Origin: Candidatus Latescibacterota bacterium
GTDB taxonomy: Bacteria > JAAXHH01 > JACQVL01
Reading direction: 5' to 3'
NCBI GenBank assembly: GCA_016209865.1
Contig: JACQVL010000301.1
Span: forward strand, 1-11,835
DNA length: 11,835 nt
Below the pieces are notes generated by a model, which worked only from the letters and a program-made list of their open reading frames with translations, was not told where the DNA came from and did not search any database. The position numbers and the translations under genes are program-made. Shown here one piece after another: positions 6,368 through 11,835 of the stretch (positions are counted from its first letter, which is position 1; each line of letters begins with the position of its first letter).

Positions 6368-7603
6368 TTACGCCAGCGCCTGACGGAGCGCGTTGATGAA
6401 CACTTCATTCTCTTCCATCGTCCCGATCGAGACGCGGATATGGTTCGTGACCTTCCACATGGCCTCCGCATTCCGGACGAACACTTTTTGCTTGGCGAGC
6501 TGCTCGACGAGCGCTTTGGGGTCCTTCACGTCCACGACGATGAAATTCGCTTCGGACGGCGTGTACGACAGGTTCAACGCCTTCAGCTCCCGGGACAGGT
6601 ACTCCCGGCCTTCCCAGACCACCTGCTTCGATTTGCGGACGTGCTCCTCGTCATCTAACGCCGCGTTGGCGGCGTACAGACTGAGCGAGCTGAACTGGGG
6701 TTCGTCATAGATCCAGAAATTCTCCATCACCTTCTGCGTCCCGATCGCGTACCCGACCCGGATACCCGGCATCCCGTAGACTTTGGAGAACGTGCGGGTC
6801 ACGAGGACGTTGGGGCGCGTCACCGCCAAATCCGCCGCGTTCTTGTAGGCCGGGTCCTTCACGAAATGGATGTACGCCTCATCGACCAGGACGGTCACCG
6901 TCTCCGGGACGCTGTCGATGAACTTCTCTAAAGCCTCGCGCGAGACGATCGTGCCGGTCGGGTTGTTGGGATTTGTGACGATGATGAGCTTCGTCTCCGC
7001 GGTGATCGCCTTGCGCATCGCGTCTAAGTCATGCCGTTTGTCGGGCGTGAGGGGCACGCGCGTGATCGTAATCGGCCGTTTTTTCCGGCGCACCATCCAG
7101 GAGGCCCATCCGCTTACGTCTCCGTAGCCGGGCTCGGCCTCGATCAGCTCCCCGCCGTTGAACAGGTACGCCATGGCGGCCAGACGCAGGAGGGCGGCAG
7201 AGCCGTTGGCGAGGAAGATGCGGTTCTGTTCCCACGCCTTCCGTTGTTCTTCTTCATTCTTGGAATCCAGTCCGGTCATCGGGTTACCATTTATTTTATT
7301 CAGCTTCGGGAAGAGTTCCTCCGGCCATCCGCCGTACCGGTTGACCTCGTGCAGGTGCTGCGTGACCGCTTCGAGCGCTTTGGGAGACGGGCCGAGCGGG
7401 TTTTCGTTGAAGTTCAGGCGGACGATCCCTTTGGGGATGCCGTAGCCCTGCACATCCGCCGCCGTCTTGCCCGCTAACAAGGCTCTGGCCATCGCGTACG
7501 GCGTAGAGCCTAACGCGACGGCCCCCAGGCTGCCCAGCATCGCTCCCTTCAAGAAGCCTCGCCGTGAGACGCCCGGCTGCATCCCCAGACCCCATGTATC
7601 CAT
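6368..7603 (-). CDS. Tat-exported PLP-dependent aminotransferase, histidinol-phosphate type
   Basis: This 411-residue protein is a fold-type I, class I/II aminotransferase closest in pattern to histidinol-phosphate aminotransferase. Residues 1-45 carry a twin-arginine signal: SRRGFLKG at 13-20, a hydrophobic stretch 21-33 and AMA at 37-39 as a likely cleavage site. The catalytic set is complete: NPNNPTGT at 211-218, Asp241 and Tyr244 in VDEAYIHF, Schiff-base Lys274 in TFSKVYGMPG, phosphate-binding Arg282, and the carboxylate-binding Arg390 in RVSIGT. Biosynthetic HisC is cytosolic, so an exported copy points to another substrate, probably an amino acid or amino-sugar-like compound in the periplasm. 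AAGGAG 8 bases upstream supports the ATG. It begins 94 bases after the HEAT gene, in a gap where I see no clear promoter. No his genes are nearby. The fold and export are firm; the reaction is not. Confidence 0.9.
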   Translation of the reverse strand: MDTWGLGMQPGVSRRGFLKGAMLGSLGAVALGSTPYAMARALLAGKTAADVQGYGIPKGIVRLNFNENPLGPSPKALEAVTQHLHEVNRYGGWPEELFPKLNKINGNPMTGLDSKNEEEQRKAWEQNRIFLANGSAALLRLAAMAYLFNGGELIEAEPGYGDVSGWASWMVRRKKRPITITRVPLTPDKRHDLDAMRKAITAETKLIIVTNPNNPTGTIVSREALEKFIDSVPETVTVLVDEAYIHFVKDPAYKNAADLAVTRPNVLVTRTFSKVYGMPGIRVGYAIGTQKVMENFWIYDEPQFSSLSLYAANAALDDEEHVRKSKQVVWEGREYLSRELKALNLSYTPSEANFIVVDVKDPKALVEQLAKQKVFVRNAEAMWKVTNHIRVSIGTMEENEVFINALRQALA

Positions 7604-7697
7604 GAATCGGTCTCCTTATCTGTATGGTTTCGATGATTCCATCGTGATCGTTCGTATCGGTTAGACTCACGGCCACGGAAAAAAGTTGGGAAAATTT

Positions 7698-9041
7698 TTA
7701 CTCTTTGAGCAGACGCTCGAGGAACGTGACCGCGTCGAGGTCGTTGCTCTTCCCCAGCCAGAACATCGCCTTCTTTCTCACTTTGATGGATGCACTACTC
7801 TGAGCGACGGCCATCAGCTTCTTGATCGCGTGTTTGGATTGGGTCTCGCCGAGGATGTCGAGAATCTCTCCCTGCACCTCTTCGTCCTGTTCTGTGTCGT
7901 ACAACTGCGAGAGCGTCGTGATGGACTGGGCATCGTTCCGGCGGGCGATCTGGCGCATCGCCCGCCGGCGCAGCTTACTGTTGTCGTCAGTCCGGGCGAT
8001 GTCGACCAGGCGTTCCTGCGCGCGCGGGCTTCCGATCTGCCCCAGGGCGGAAATCACGCCCTTCTGGATGTCAACATCCTGTTCCTTTTTGAAGATGGCG
8101 ATCAACTCATCCAGGACGGCCTCGCCGCCTTTCTGGCCCAACCCGTTGATCGCCTGGAGTCGCGCGTCGCGGTCGGGGTCGTCGCGTGCCACGGTGAGCA
8201 AGAAGTTCACGGCCGTGTCCTGGTACTCGTTATTGGCGATGGTGTCGAGGATATGTCGTTTGATCTCTCGATTCGAGACGGCTCCGTAGAGGGCCTGTAA
8301 GGTTGAGAGGGCGGCCAGGTCCCGGCTCGCGCCGATGGCGGAGACCGCTCGCCGGCGGACGGCCAGGCTCTCGTCTTCGCGGCGGGCCAGGTCGGTTAAG
8401 AACGGGGACGCGCCTCCGACCTGACCGAGCCAGGAGATGGCGGTCGTGCGGGCCCGGTCGAGGTCGGACGTCCGCGCGATCTGCTCGAGGAGGACGCGGG
8501 CCTGTTGGGCCTCATCGTGCAACGCGATGGCCATGGTCGCCCGCTCGATAGAGCTGTTCGCCTGATTCGGCTCGACCAGGCGTTTGAGCAGGGCGAGGCT
8601 CTCCTCGGATCGGGCGTGACCCAGCCAGTAGACGGGGTATCCGCTGTACGTATGGCGACGGTCGAGGTTGTACACCTCGACGCGCACAGGGACATCGGTC
8701 TTCGGCTCGTTGAGGAGGAACACCCCCAGGTTACGCGTCTCGAAGGATGAGCCGGTATTCATCATGATGTTCATCCCAGAGAACGAACTGATCGTGCCGT
8801 TGGTGTTGACGACTTCCACGTCGACGGCCAGACCGGGCCTGACGTCGAACCCGTAGGCGACCCAGAAGCGCGTGGGCGGAGAGATGGCGCGAGCTTGTGT
8901 GATCGCCGCCTCCATCCGGGCTTGCAGGGTGGGGCCTTCGATGGGACGGAATGTCGATGGCGGCTGTGCCGCCACGTACGGCGCGAGGATCAGGATGAGC
9001 ACGCATGCGGCGCTCAGACGGAGAGAAATAAGTCTATCCAT
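7698..9041 (-). CDS. Exported HEAT-repeat protein with a unique N-terminal domain
   Basis: The 447-residue product begins with a signal peptide (hydrophobic 9-22, VAA cleavage site at 23-25). Residues about 55-135 form a beta-rich-looking region (FWVAYGFDVRPGLAVDVEVV) that I do not recognise. From about 140 to the end there are eight or so HEAT-like helical repeats of about 37 residues, with recurring cores such as AISWLGQVGG, AINGLGQKGG, ISALGQIGSP and AMFWLGKSND. HEAT arrays are protein-binding scaffolds, so this is likely a periplasmic interaction protein, not an enzyme. The C-terminal 100 residues match those of the upstream gene (QLYDTEQDEEVQ against QVYDTESSEDLK), so the pair arose by duplication. 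GGGAG lies 9 bases before the ATG. The gap of 68 bases from the upstream HEAT gene holds a composite heptamer repeat. Probable member of the sigma-factor operon. Confidence 0.85.
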   Translation of the reverse strand: MDRLISLRLSAACVLILILAPYVAAQPPSTFRPIEGPTLQARMEAAITQARAISPPTRFWVAYGFDVRPGLAVDVEVVNTNGTISSFSGMNIMMNTGSSFETRNLGVFLLNEPKTDVPVRVEVYNLDRRHTYSGYPVYWLGHARSEESLALLKRLVEPNQANSSIERATMAIALHDEAQQARVLLEQIARTSDLDRARTTAISWLGQVGGASPFLTDLARREDESLAVRRRAVSAIGASRDLAALSTLQALYGAVSNREIKRHILDTIANNEYQDTAVNFLLTVARDDPDRDARLQAINGLGQKGGEAVLDELIAIFKKEQDVDIQKGVISALGQIGSPRAQERLVDIARTDDNSKLRRRAMRQIARRNDAQSITTLSQLYDTEQDEEVQGEILDILGETQSKHAIKKLMAVAQSSASIKVRKKAMFWLGKSNDLDAVTFLERLLKE

Positions 9042-9076
9042 AGATTCGTGCTCCCGTTAATGACAAAAGGGGTTGC

Positions 9077-9109
9077 TCGTCACTCGTCACTGATTTACCG
9101 ACCACCGCC
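9077..9109 (-). repeat. Composite heptamer repeat between the two HEAT genes
   Basis: Plus-strand TCGTCAC (9077-9083), TCGTCAC (9084-9090), TGATTT, ACCGACC (9097-9103), ACCGCC (9104-9109). On the coding strand it starts directly after the stop codon (9112-9110) and reads GGTGGTCGGTAAATCAGTG then two ACGAG-type units. The order, spacing and position match the repeat at 3574-3615, with the same orientation to the upstream gene. Confidence 0.8.
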
Positions 9110-10672
9110 TCACTTCAGAATCTCCTCCAGGAATTTTATCGCTTCCGGGTCTTGACTCTGGCCGAGTACCGAGACAGCATTGGTTCGCAGCTTCAACGAC
9201 GGATCGTTTTTCGCAATCTCCATGAGCTTCTTCAAGGCTTGAGGTTGCTTCGATTGGCCGAACGCAATCAGGATATGGAGCTTCAGGTCTTCGCTCGATT
9301 CCGTGTCATACACCTGCGCCAGGGCCGCGATCGCTCGTTCATCCCCGCGCCGGCCGATGGAGGAGATCGCTCGTTCTTTCAACCTCATCTTGTCTTTCGT
9401 CCGGGTGATCTCCTTGTCCGTCATCCGGATGAGCTCCATGATGGGGTCCAAAGCAAAATAGCCCCCTTTCTGGGATAAAGCAGAGATGATCTGCATGCGG
9501 ATCTCAACATCCTGATCTGCTTTGTAGAGTTTCATCAGTTCGGTGATGACGGTATCCGCGTCCGTGCTCCCTTCACGGCCAGTTCTTTGGCCGAGCCAGG
9601 AGATCGCCTGCTGGCGCACCCTCAGCGCGCTGGCTGTCCGGGCCAGGTCGAGCATGATGTCGCGGGCTCGCGGGGTCTCATGCTGGGAGAGCGCGGACAT
9701 GGCCGCTCCGGCGACCTCAGGGTCATCAGTCTGCATCGCCAGGTCTTTCAGCACGCGTAAGATATTCTCATCAGCACGAGCGGCGACTCCTCCGGTTCCC
9801 GCGCCTTCGCCACGACCAAGAATCGGGCGGGCGGGAGGAGCGAGAGAAACAGAAGGAGACGGAGAGGGAGAGGGAGACGAGATTTCGATCTCATTCCACT
9901 CATTCATGATGATGTTCCAGTCCCGCCGTCCTAATTGATTGATCGCTTTGATCCGCAGCCTTGAGTCGGGCTCATGGAGGGCGATGTTGACGAGAATGGC
10001 CAGGGCTTGCTGACTATTCACTTCATCGCCAAACCTGCCGAGCAGGGTAATCGCACCTTCTTTCAGACGCCGGCCTGCTTTGGAATCCGGCTTCAGGATA
10101 TCCGTCGCGAACACCATCGCCCGCTCCGGGTTGGCCTGGAAGAGACTTTGCAGAGCCACGACTTTAATCTCGTCGGTCTCCGCGCTGCGAGCCTCTTCCG
10201 CGATGATCTCCCCTTTGCCCAGACGAGGAGCCATTTCGACTCGCATGGCCCGGGCGTCATTGATCCAGGTGGATTTGGGGTACGTTTTGATCAACCGCTC
10301 GAGTGCGGCATCCGCCACATTAAATTTCCCCTGCTTCTTGAGGGTGAATGCCAGCCAGTACATGGCGGCGTCCACATACTCGCTCGTCCGGTATTGCACG
10401 ATGACCTTATTAAACTTTTCTTCTGCTTTGCTCCATTTCTCATCGGCGATCAAGTCCCGGCCTTCACGGAACGTTTTGGCTGCCGCATCCGAGGGGGCGG
10501 CAGCCTGCGCGAGCTGATCCAGCCGTTCACGGCTTTGATCGAAGCCTTCTCCGGTGCTGTGTCGAGGCATCAGGAGCATGGCGCTCATGAGCGCCACCGC
10601 CAGTGTCGCGCAGAGACCCGTACGTCCACGCGGGCTGCAGAGATGAGGGAGTGAACAGGGGTGGCGTACCAT
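9110..10672 (-). CDS. Exported TPR-like plus HEAT-repeat protein
   Basis: The 520-residue product has a long N-region and a hydrophobic segment at about 20-35, fitting a signal peptide or anchor. Residues 60-150 look like tetratricopeptide-type helical repeats (WSKAEEKFNKVIVQY, then GKFNVADAALERLIKTYPKS), similar to BamD/YbgF-type scaffolds. From about 165 to 520 HEAT-like repeats follow, with cores AITLLGRFGD, AINQLGRRDW, AISWLGQRTG, IISALSQKGG and AVSVLGQSQD. The repeats are broken at about 264-300 by a Ser-Pro-rich and Gly-rich stretch encoded by simple-sequence DNA. The C-terminal part is paralogous to the next gene. GGAGG 6 bases before the ATG is near ideal, and the gene begins 21 bases after the anti-sigma gene, so one operon is likely. 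Role: probable periplasmic protein-protein scaffold; partner unknown. Confidence 0.85.
   Translation of the reverse strand: MVRHPCSLPHLCSPRGRTGLCATLAVALMSAMLLMPRHSTGEGFDQSRERLDQLAQAAAPSDAAAKTFREGRDLIADEKWSKAEEKFNKVIVQYRTSEYVDAAMYWLAFTLKKQGKFNVADAALERLIKTYPKSTWINDARAMRVEMAPRLGKGEIIAEEARSAETDEIKVVALQSLFQANPERAMVFATDILKPDSKAGRRLKEGAITLLGRFGDEVNSQQALAILVNIALHEPDSRLRIKAINQLGRRDWNIIMNEWNEIEISSPSPSPSPSVSLAPPARPILGRGEGAGTGGVAARADENILRVLKDLAMQTDDPEVAGAAMSALSQHETPRARDIMLDLARTASALRVRQQAISWLGQRTGREGSTDADTVITELMKLYKADQDVEIRMQIISALSQKGGYFALDPIMELIRMTDKEITRTKDKMRLKERAISSIGRRGDERAIAALAQVYDTESSEDLKLHILIAFGQSKQPQALKKLMEIAKNDPSLKLRTNAVSVLGQSQDPEAIKFLEEILK
9773..9883 (-). repeat. Simple-sequence insert within the HEAT/TPR gene
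   Basis: A run of GGAGAC/GGAGAG hexamers on the plus strand (about 9853-9879) is followed by a GC-rich, Gly-coding segment. It encodes SPSPSPSPSVSLAPP and ILGRGEGAGTGG at residues 264-300. This separates the end of one HEAT unit from the start of the next (DENILRVLKDLAMQ) without breaking the frame. Confidence 0.6.
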
Positions 10673-10693
10673 AATCGTCCTCCAATCGTGCGA

Positions 10694-11536
10694 TTAAAAA
10701 TCCGGGGCCACATCCAGGTTTGACGGCTGGATTGAATAGATCTGTAACTCTGCCATGATCTCGGTGCGCTGCATCCGTTCTTTGATCGACCGTACCTCGT
10801 CGTGAACCTGTTCATCCTGCAAGTTGGCGATGTCGAGCAGGAAGGGTTCAAGGCTGCTGAGGAGTTCCTCTGCCTGAAGATTCCCTTTGGCTTCCGCGTC
10901 GCGCCTGAGCAAGATGTTGGTGCTGAGGAGGTCCCTCGCCCGTTGTTTTTCGTAGTCGATCTCAGCGGCCAGCGCGCCGTTTGAGAGACGCGTGTTTCTG
11001 AACGAACGGAGCAACAACTGGACTTTCTCGATATGACTCGCCGTCTCCGCGTCCGGGAACGGGACGGTCAGGGAGGGCAGGACGGCGAATTCGTCAGCGT
11101 CGAAGCCGGGCGCCATCTCGCCGGACTGTCCCTCATCCACCGTCTGATGGCGGGTGAGTCCTTCTTGAGCGGCCATCTTTCGAGCACTCCGGTCTGCTTG
11201 TATGGACTCGTCCTGCATCACCGGAGGCTGCTCCACTTCCGGCCGACCCGTTTCGTCCTTCGCCCTTCGTCCTTCGTCCTTCATCCTTTGTCCTTCGTCC
11301 TTCACGCTGAGCGTGGTGGTCGCGCGGTCGCGGTGCCCGGCCAGCCACAGTCCCGCCGTCAGCGCGACGAGCAGTACGGCGGCCGCAGCCAGCATGCGAA
11401 AAAAGACGCGTCGGCGCGGGCGGGCGGACAGGTCGGGCACGACGCCGTCGTACCGGAACCGGCTGAGGAGGGTCTCCAGGTGTTCGACCTCAGGGTCAGG
11501 CTCTCCGGAGCCGTCCCACAGGTAGTCGTCGTTCAT
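10694..11536 (-). CDS. Probable anti-sigma factor, single-pass membrane protein
   Basis: The 280-residue product has a short cytosolic N-terminus (DYLWDGSGEPDPEVEHLETLL at 4-24 is the likely sigma-binding part), a basic cluster at 39-47 and one membrane helix at about 48-66. The rest should lie in the periplasm. It contains a 7-residue repeat (KDEGQRM, KDEGRRA, KDETGRP at 79-99), a variable linker, and a charged helical C-terminal domain (about 165-265) that may form a coiled coil. I call it anti-sigma from its position: its ATG overlaps the stop of the ECF sigma gene by 4 bases (ATGA), with GGAGG 7 bases upstream. It has no cysteines, so it is not of the zinc-finger (HxxxCxxC) anti-sigma class. 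The HEAT/TPR gene follows after 21 bases. Topology is sure; the anti-sigma role is inferred. Confidence 0.75.
   Translation of the reverse strand: MNDDYLWDGSGEPDPEVEHLETLLSRFRYDGVVPDLSARPRRRVFFRMLAAAAVLLVALTAGLWLAGHRDRATTTLSVKDEGQRMKDEGRRAKDETGRPEVEQPPVMQDESIQADRSARKMAAQEGLTRHQTVDEGQSGEMAPGFDADEFAVLPSLTVPFPDAETASHIEKVQLLLRSFRNTRLSNGALAAEIDYEKQRARDLLSTNILLRRDAEAKGNLQAEELLSSLEPFLLDIANLQDEQVHDEVRSIKERMQRTEIMAELQIYSIQPSNLDVAPDF
11255..11303 (-). repeat. Seven-unit GAAGGAC heptamer array inside the anti-sigma gene
   Basis: On the coding strand seven consecutive units read GAAGGAC, GAAGGAC, AAAGGAT, GAAGGAC, GAAGGAC, GAAGGGC and GAAGGAC. Three units make 21 bases, so the protein shows a 7-residue period (KDEGQRM/KDEGRRA/KDETGRP) just after the membrane helix. 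Gain or loss of any number of units not divisible by three would shift the frame. Confidence 0.85.
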
Positions 11537-11835
11537 GGGCGTGCCTCCATCCCAAGTGTTTCACGGAGCAGCTTCATGCCGCGGTGCAGGTTGACGCGCA
11601 CGGAGGCGGGCGTCAGGCCCGTCCGTGCGGCGATTTCGGGGCCGGACATACCCTCGACGAGCCGCAGGATGAGTGTCTCGCGGTACGCCTCCGGCAGGCG
11701 GCGGACGGCCATCAGGGCGCGGAGGGCTTCGGCATCCGTCTCGGCCGAACTGGGCTGGGCGAGGTCTTCGGATAACGCCTCGACCTCGCGCGACCGCCGG
11801 TGGAAGTCGTAGGCGCGGTTGCGGGCGATCATCGC
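11533..11835 (-). CDS. ECF-type RNA polymerase sigma factor (C-terminal part, cut by window edge)
   Basis: About 100 codons are visible and the frame stays open to the window edge, so the gene begins outside. IARNRAYDFHRR fits the end of sigma region 2, which reads the -10 element. After a short linker, LPEAYRETLILRLVEGMSG and EIAARTGLTPASVRVNLHRG form region 4 with its helix-turn-helix, which contacts the -35 element. This domain pair without region 3 marks a sigma-70 family ECF factor. The Met at 11832 is almost surely internal because it lies within region 2. The stop overlaps the start of the membrane-protein gene by 4 bases, the usual arrangement for an ECF factor and its anti-sigma partner. 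Its target promoters cannot be told from this window. Confidence 0.9.
   Translation of the reverse strand, partial: AMIARNRAYDFHRRSREVEALSEDLAQPSSAETDAEALRALMAVRRLPEAYRETLILRLVEGMSGPEIAARTGLTPASVRVNLHRGMKLLRETLGMEARP
11544..11548 (-). promoter_or_regulatory. Ribosome binding site of the anti-sigma gene inside the sigma gene
   Basis: GGAGG on the minus strand lies 7 bases before the ATG at 11536 and within the last codons of the sigma gene. With the ATGA overlap it indicates coupled translation of the pair. Confidence 0.75.

Noticed and set aside
7604-7697. Promoter for the aminotransferase gene
   Set aside because: The gap is AT-rich near the HEAT stop, but I could find no -35/-10 pair with acceptable spacing.
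7686-8300. Plus-strand frames opposite the HEAT genes (7686-8300 and 9974-10654)
   Set aside because: No family signal, while the minus-strand frames show repeat periodicity, signal peptides and ribosome binding sites.
11033-11812. A 259-codon plus-strand frame across the sigma and anti-sigma genes
   Set aside because: It runs opposite two well-supported genes, crosses their junction and has Arg/Ser-rich content typical of a shadow frame.

Overview
This window comes from a high-GC (roughly 60% by eye), Gram-negative-type bacterium. Every gene I can support lies on the minus strand, so the natural reading order is from high to low coordinates. The outer-membrane-barrel protein with a family-9-like N-terminus (DUF5916 type), the ECF sigma/membrane-protein/HEAT-repeat cluster and the many exported enzymes suggest Acidobacteriota or a similar group such as Gemmatimonadota. 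That placement is inference; there is no rRNA or other marker gene here.

Region 1 (11835 down to about 7698) looks like one regulatory operon. It starts with the C-terminal part of an ECF sigma factor cut by the window edge. A single-pass membrane protein overlaps its stop by 4 bases and is the probable anti-sigma factor. Two exported, related HEAT-repeat proteins follow, the first with a TPR-like N-terminal half. Region 2 (7603-6368) is a PLP-dependent aminotransferase of the histidinol-phosphate type carrying a clear twin-arginine signal. Region 3 (6273-3616) is a large exported CBM9-like/DUF5916 beta-barrel protein. Region 4 (3340-60) is a tight three-gene unit: a SurE-type nucleotidase with a signal peptide, an EpmA/LysRS-like class II synthetase with an N-terminal OB-fold-like domain, and a zinc-dependent medium-chain dehydrogenase. 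A good sigma-70-like promoter (TTGACA, 17 bases, TACCCT) lies in front of this unit.

The least expected content is between the genes. Short arrays with a 7-base period and several unrelated unit sequences (TCGTCAC, ACCGACC, AACCCCG, GAAGGAC types) recur. Most sit just beyond stop codons, and two full copies share the same composite order: GGTSGTC-type units, then GGTAAA, then CAG(TGACGAG)n. One array of seven units lies inside the probable anti-sigma gene and encodes a 7-residue repeat directly after the membrane segment. Small GC-rich palindromes with a GTAGGGGC edge accompany the TCGTCAC-type arrays. Two of them face each other in front of surE and bracket its predicted promoter. A low-complexity insert also interrupts the first HEAT protein.

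Most of these proteins appear to act in or beyond the inner membrane (anti-sigma domain, HEAT proteins, aminotransferase, barrel, SurE), so an envelope-related theme is plausible. No shared pathway can be shown from sequence alone. I saw no tRNA, rRNA, CRISPR array, transposase or integrase. No stretch longer than 300 bases lacks a gene; the longest gap, 3341-3615, is filled by the repeats and promoter described.
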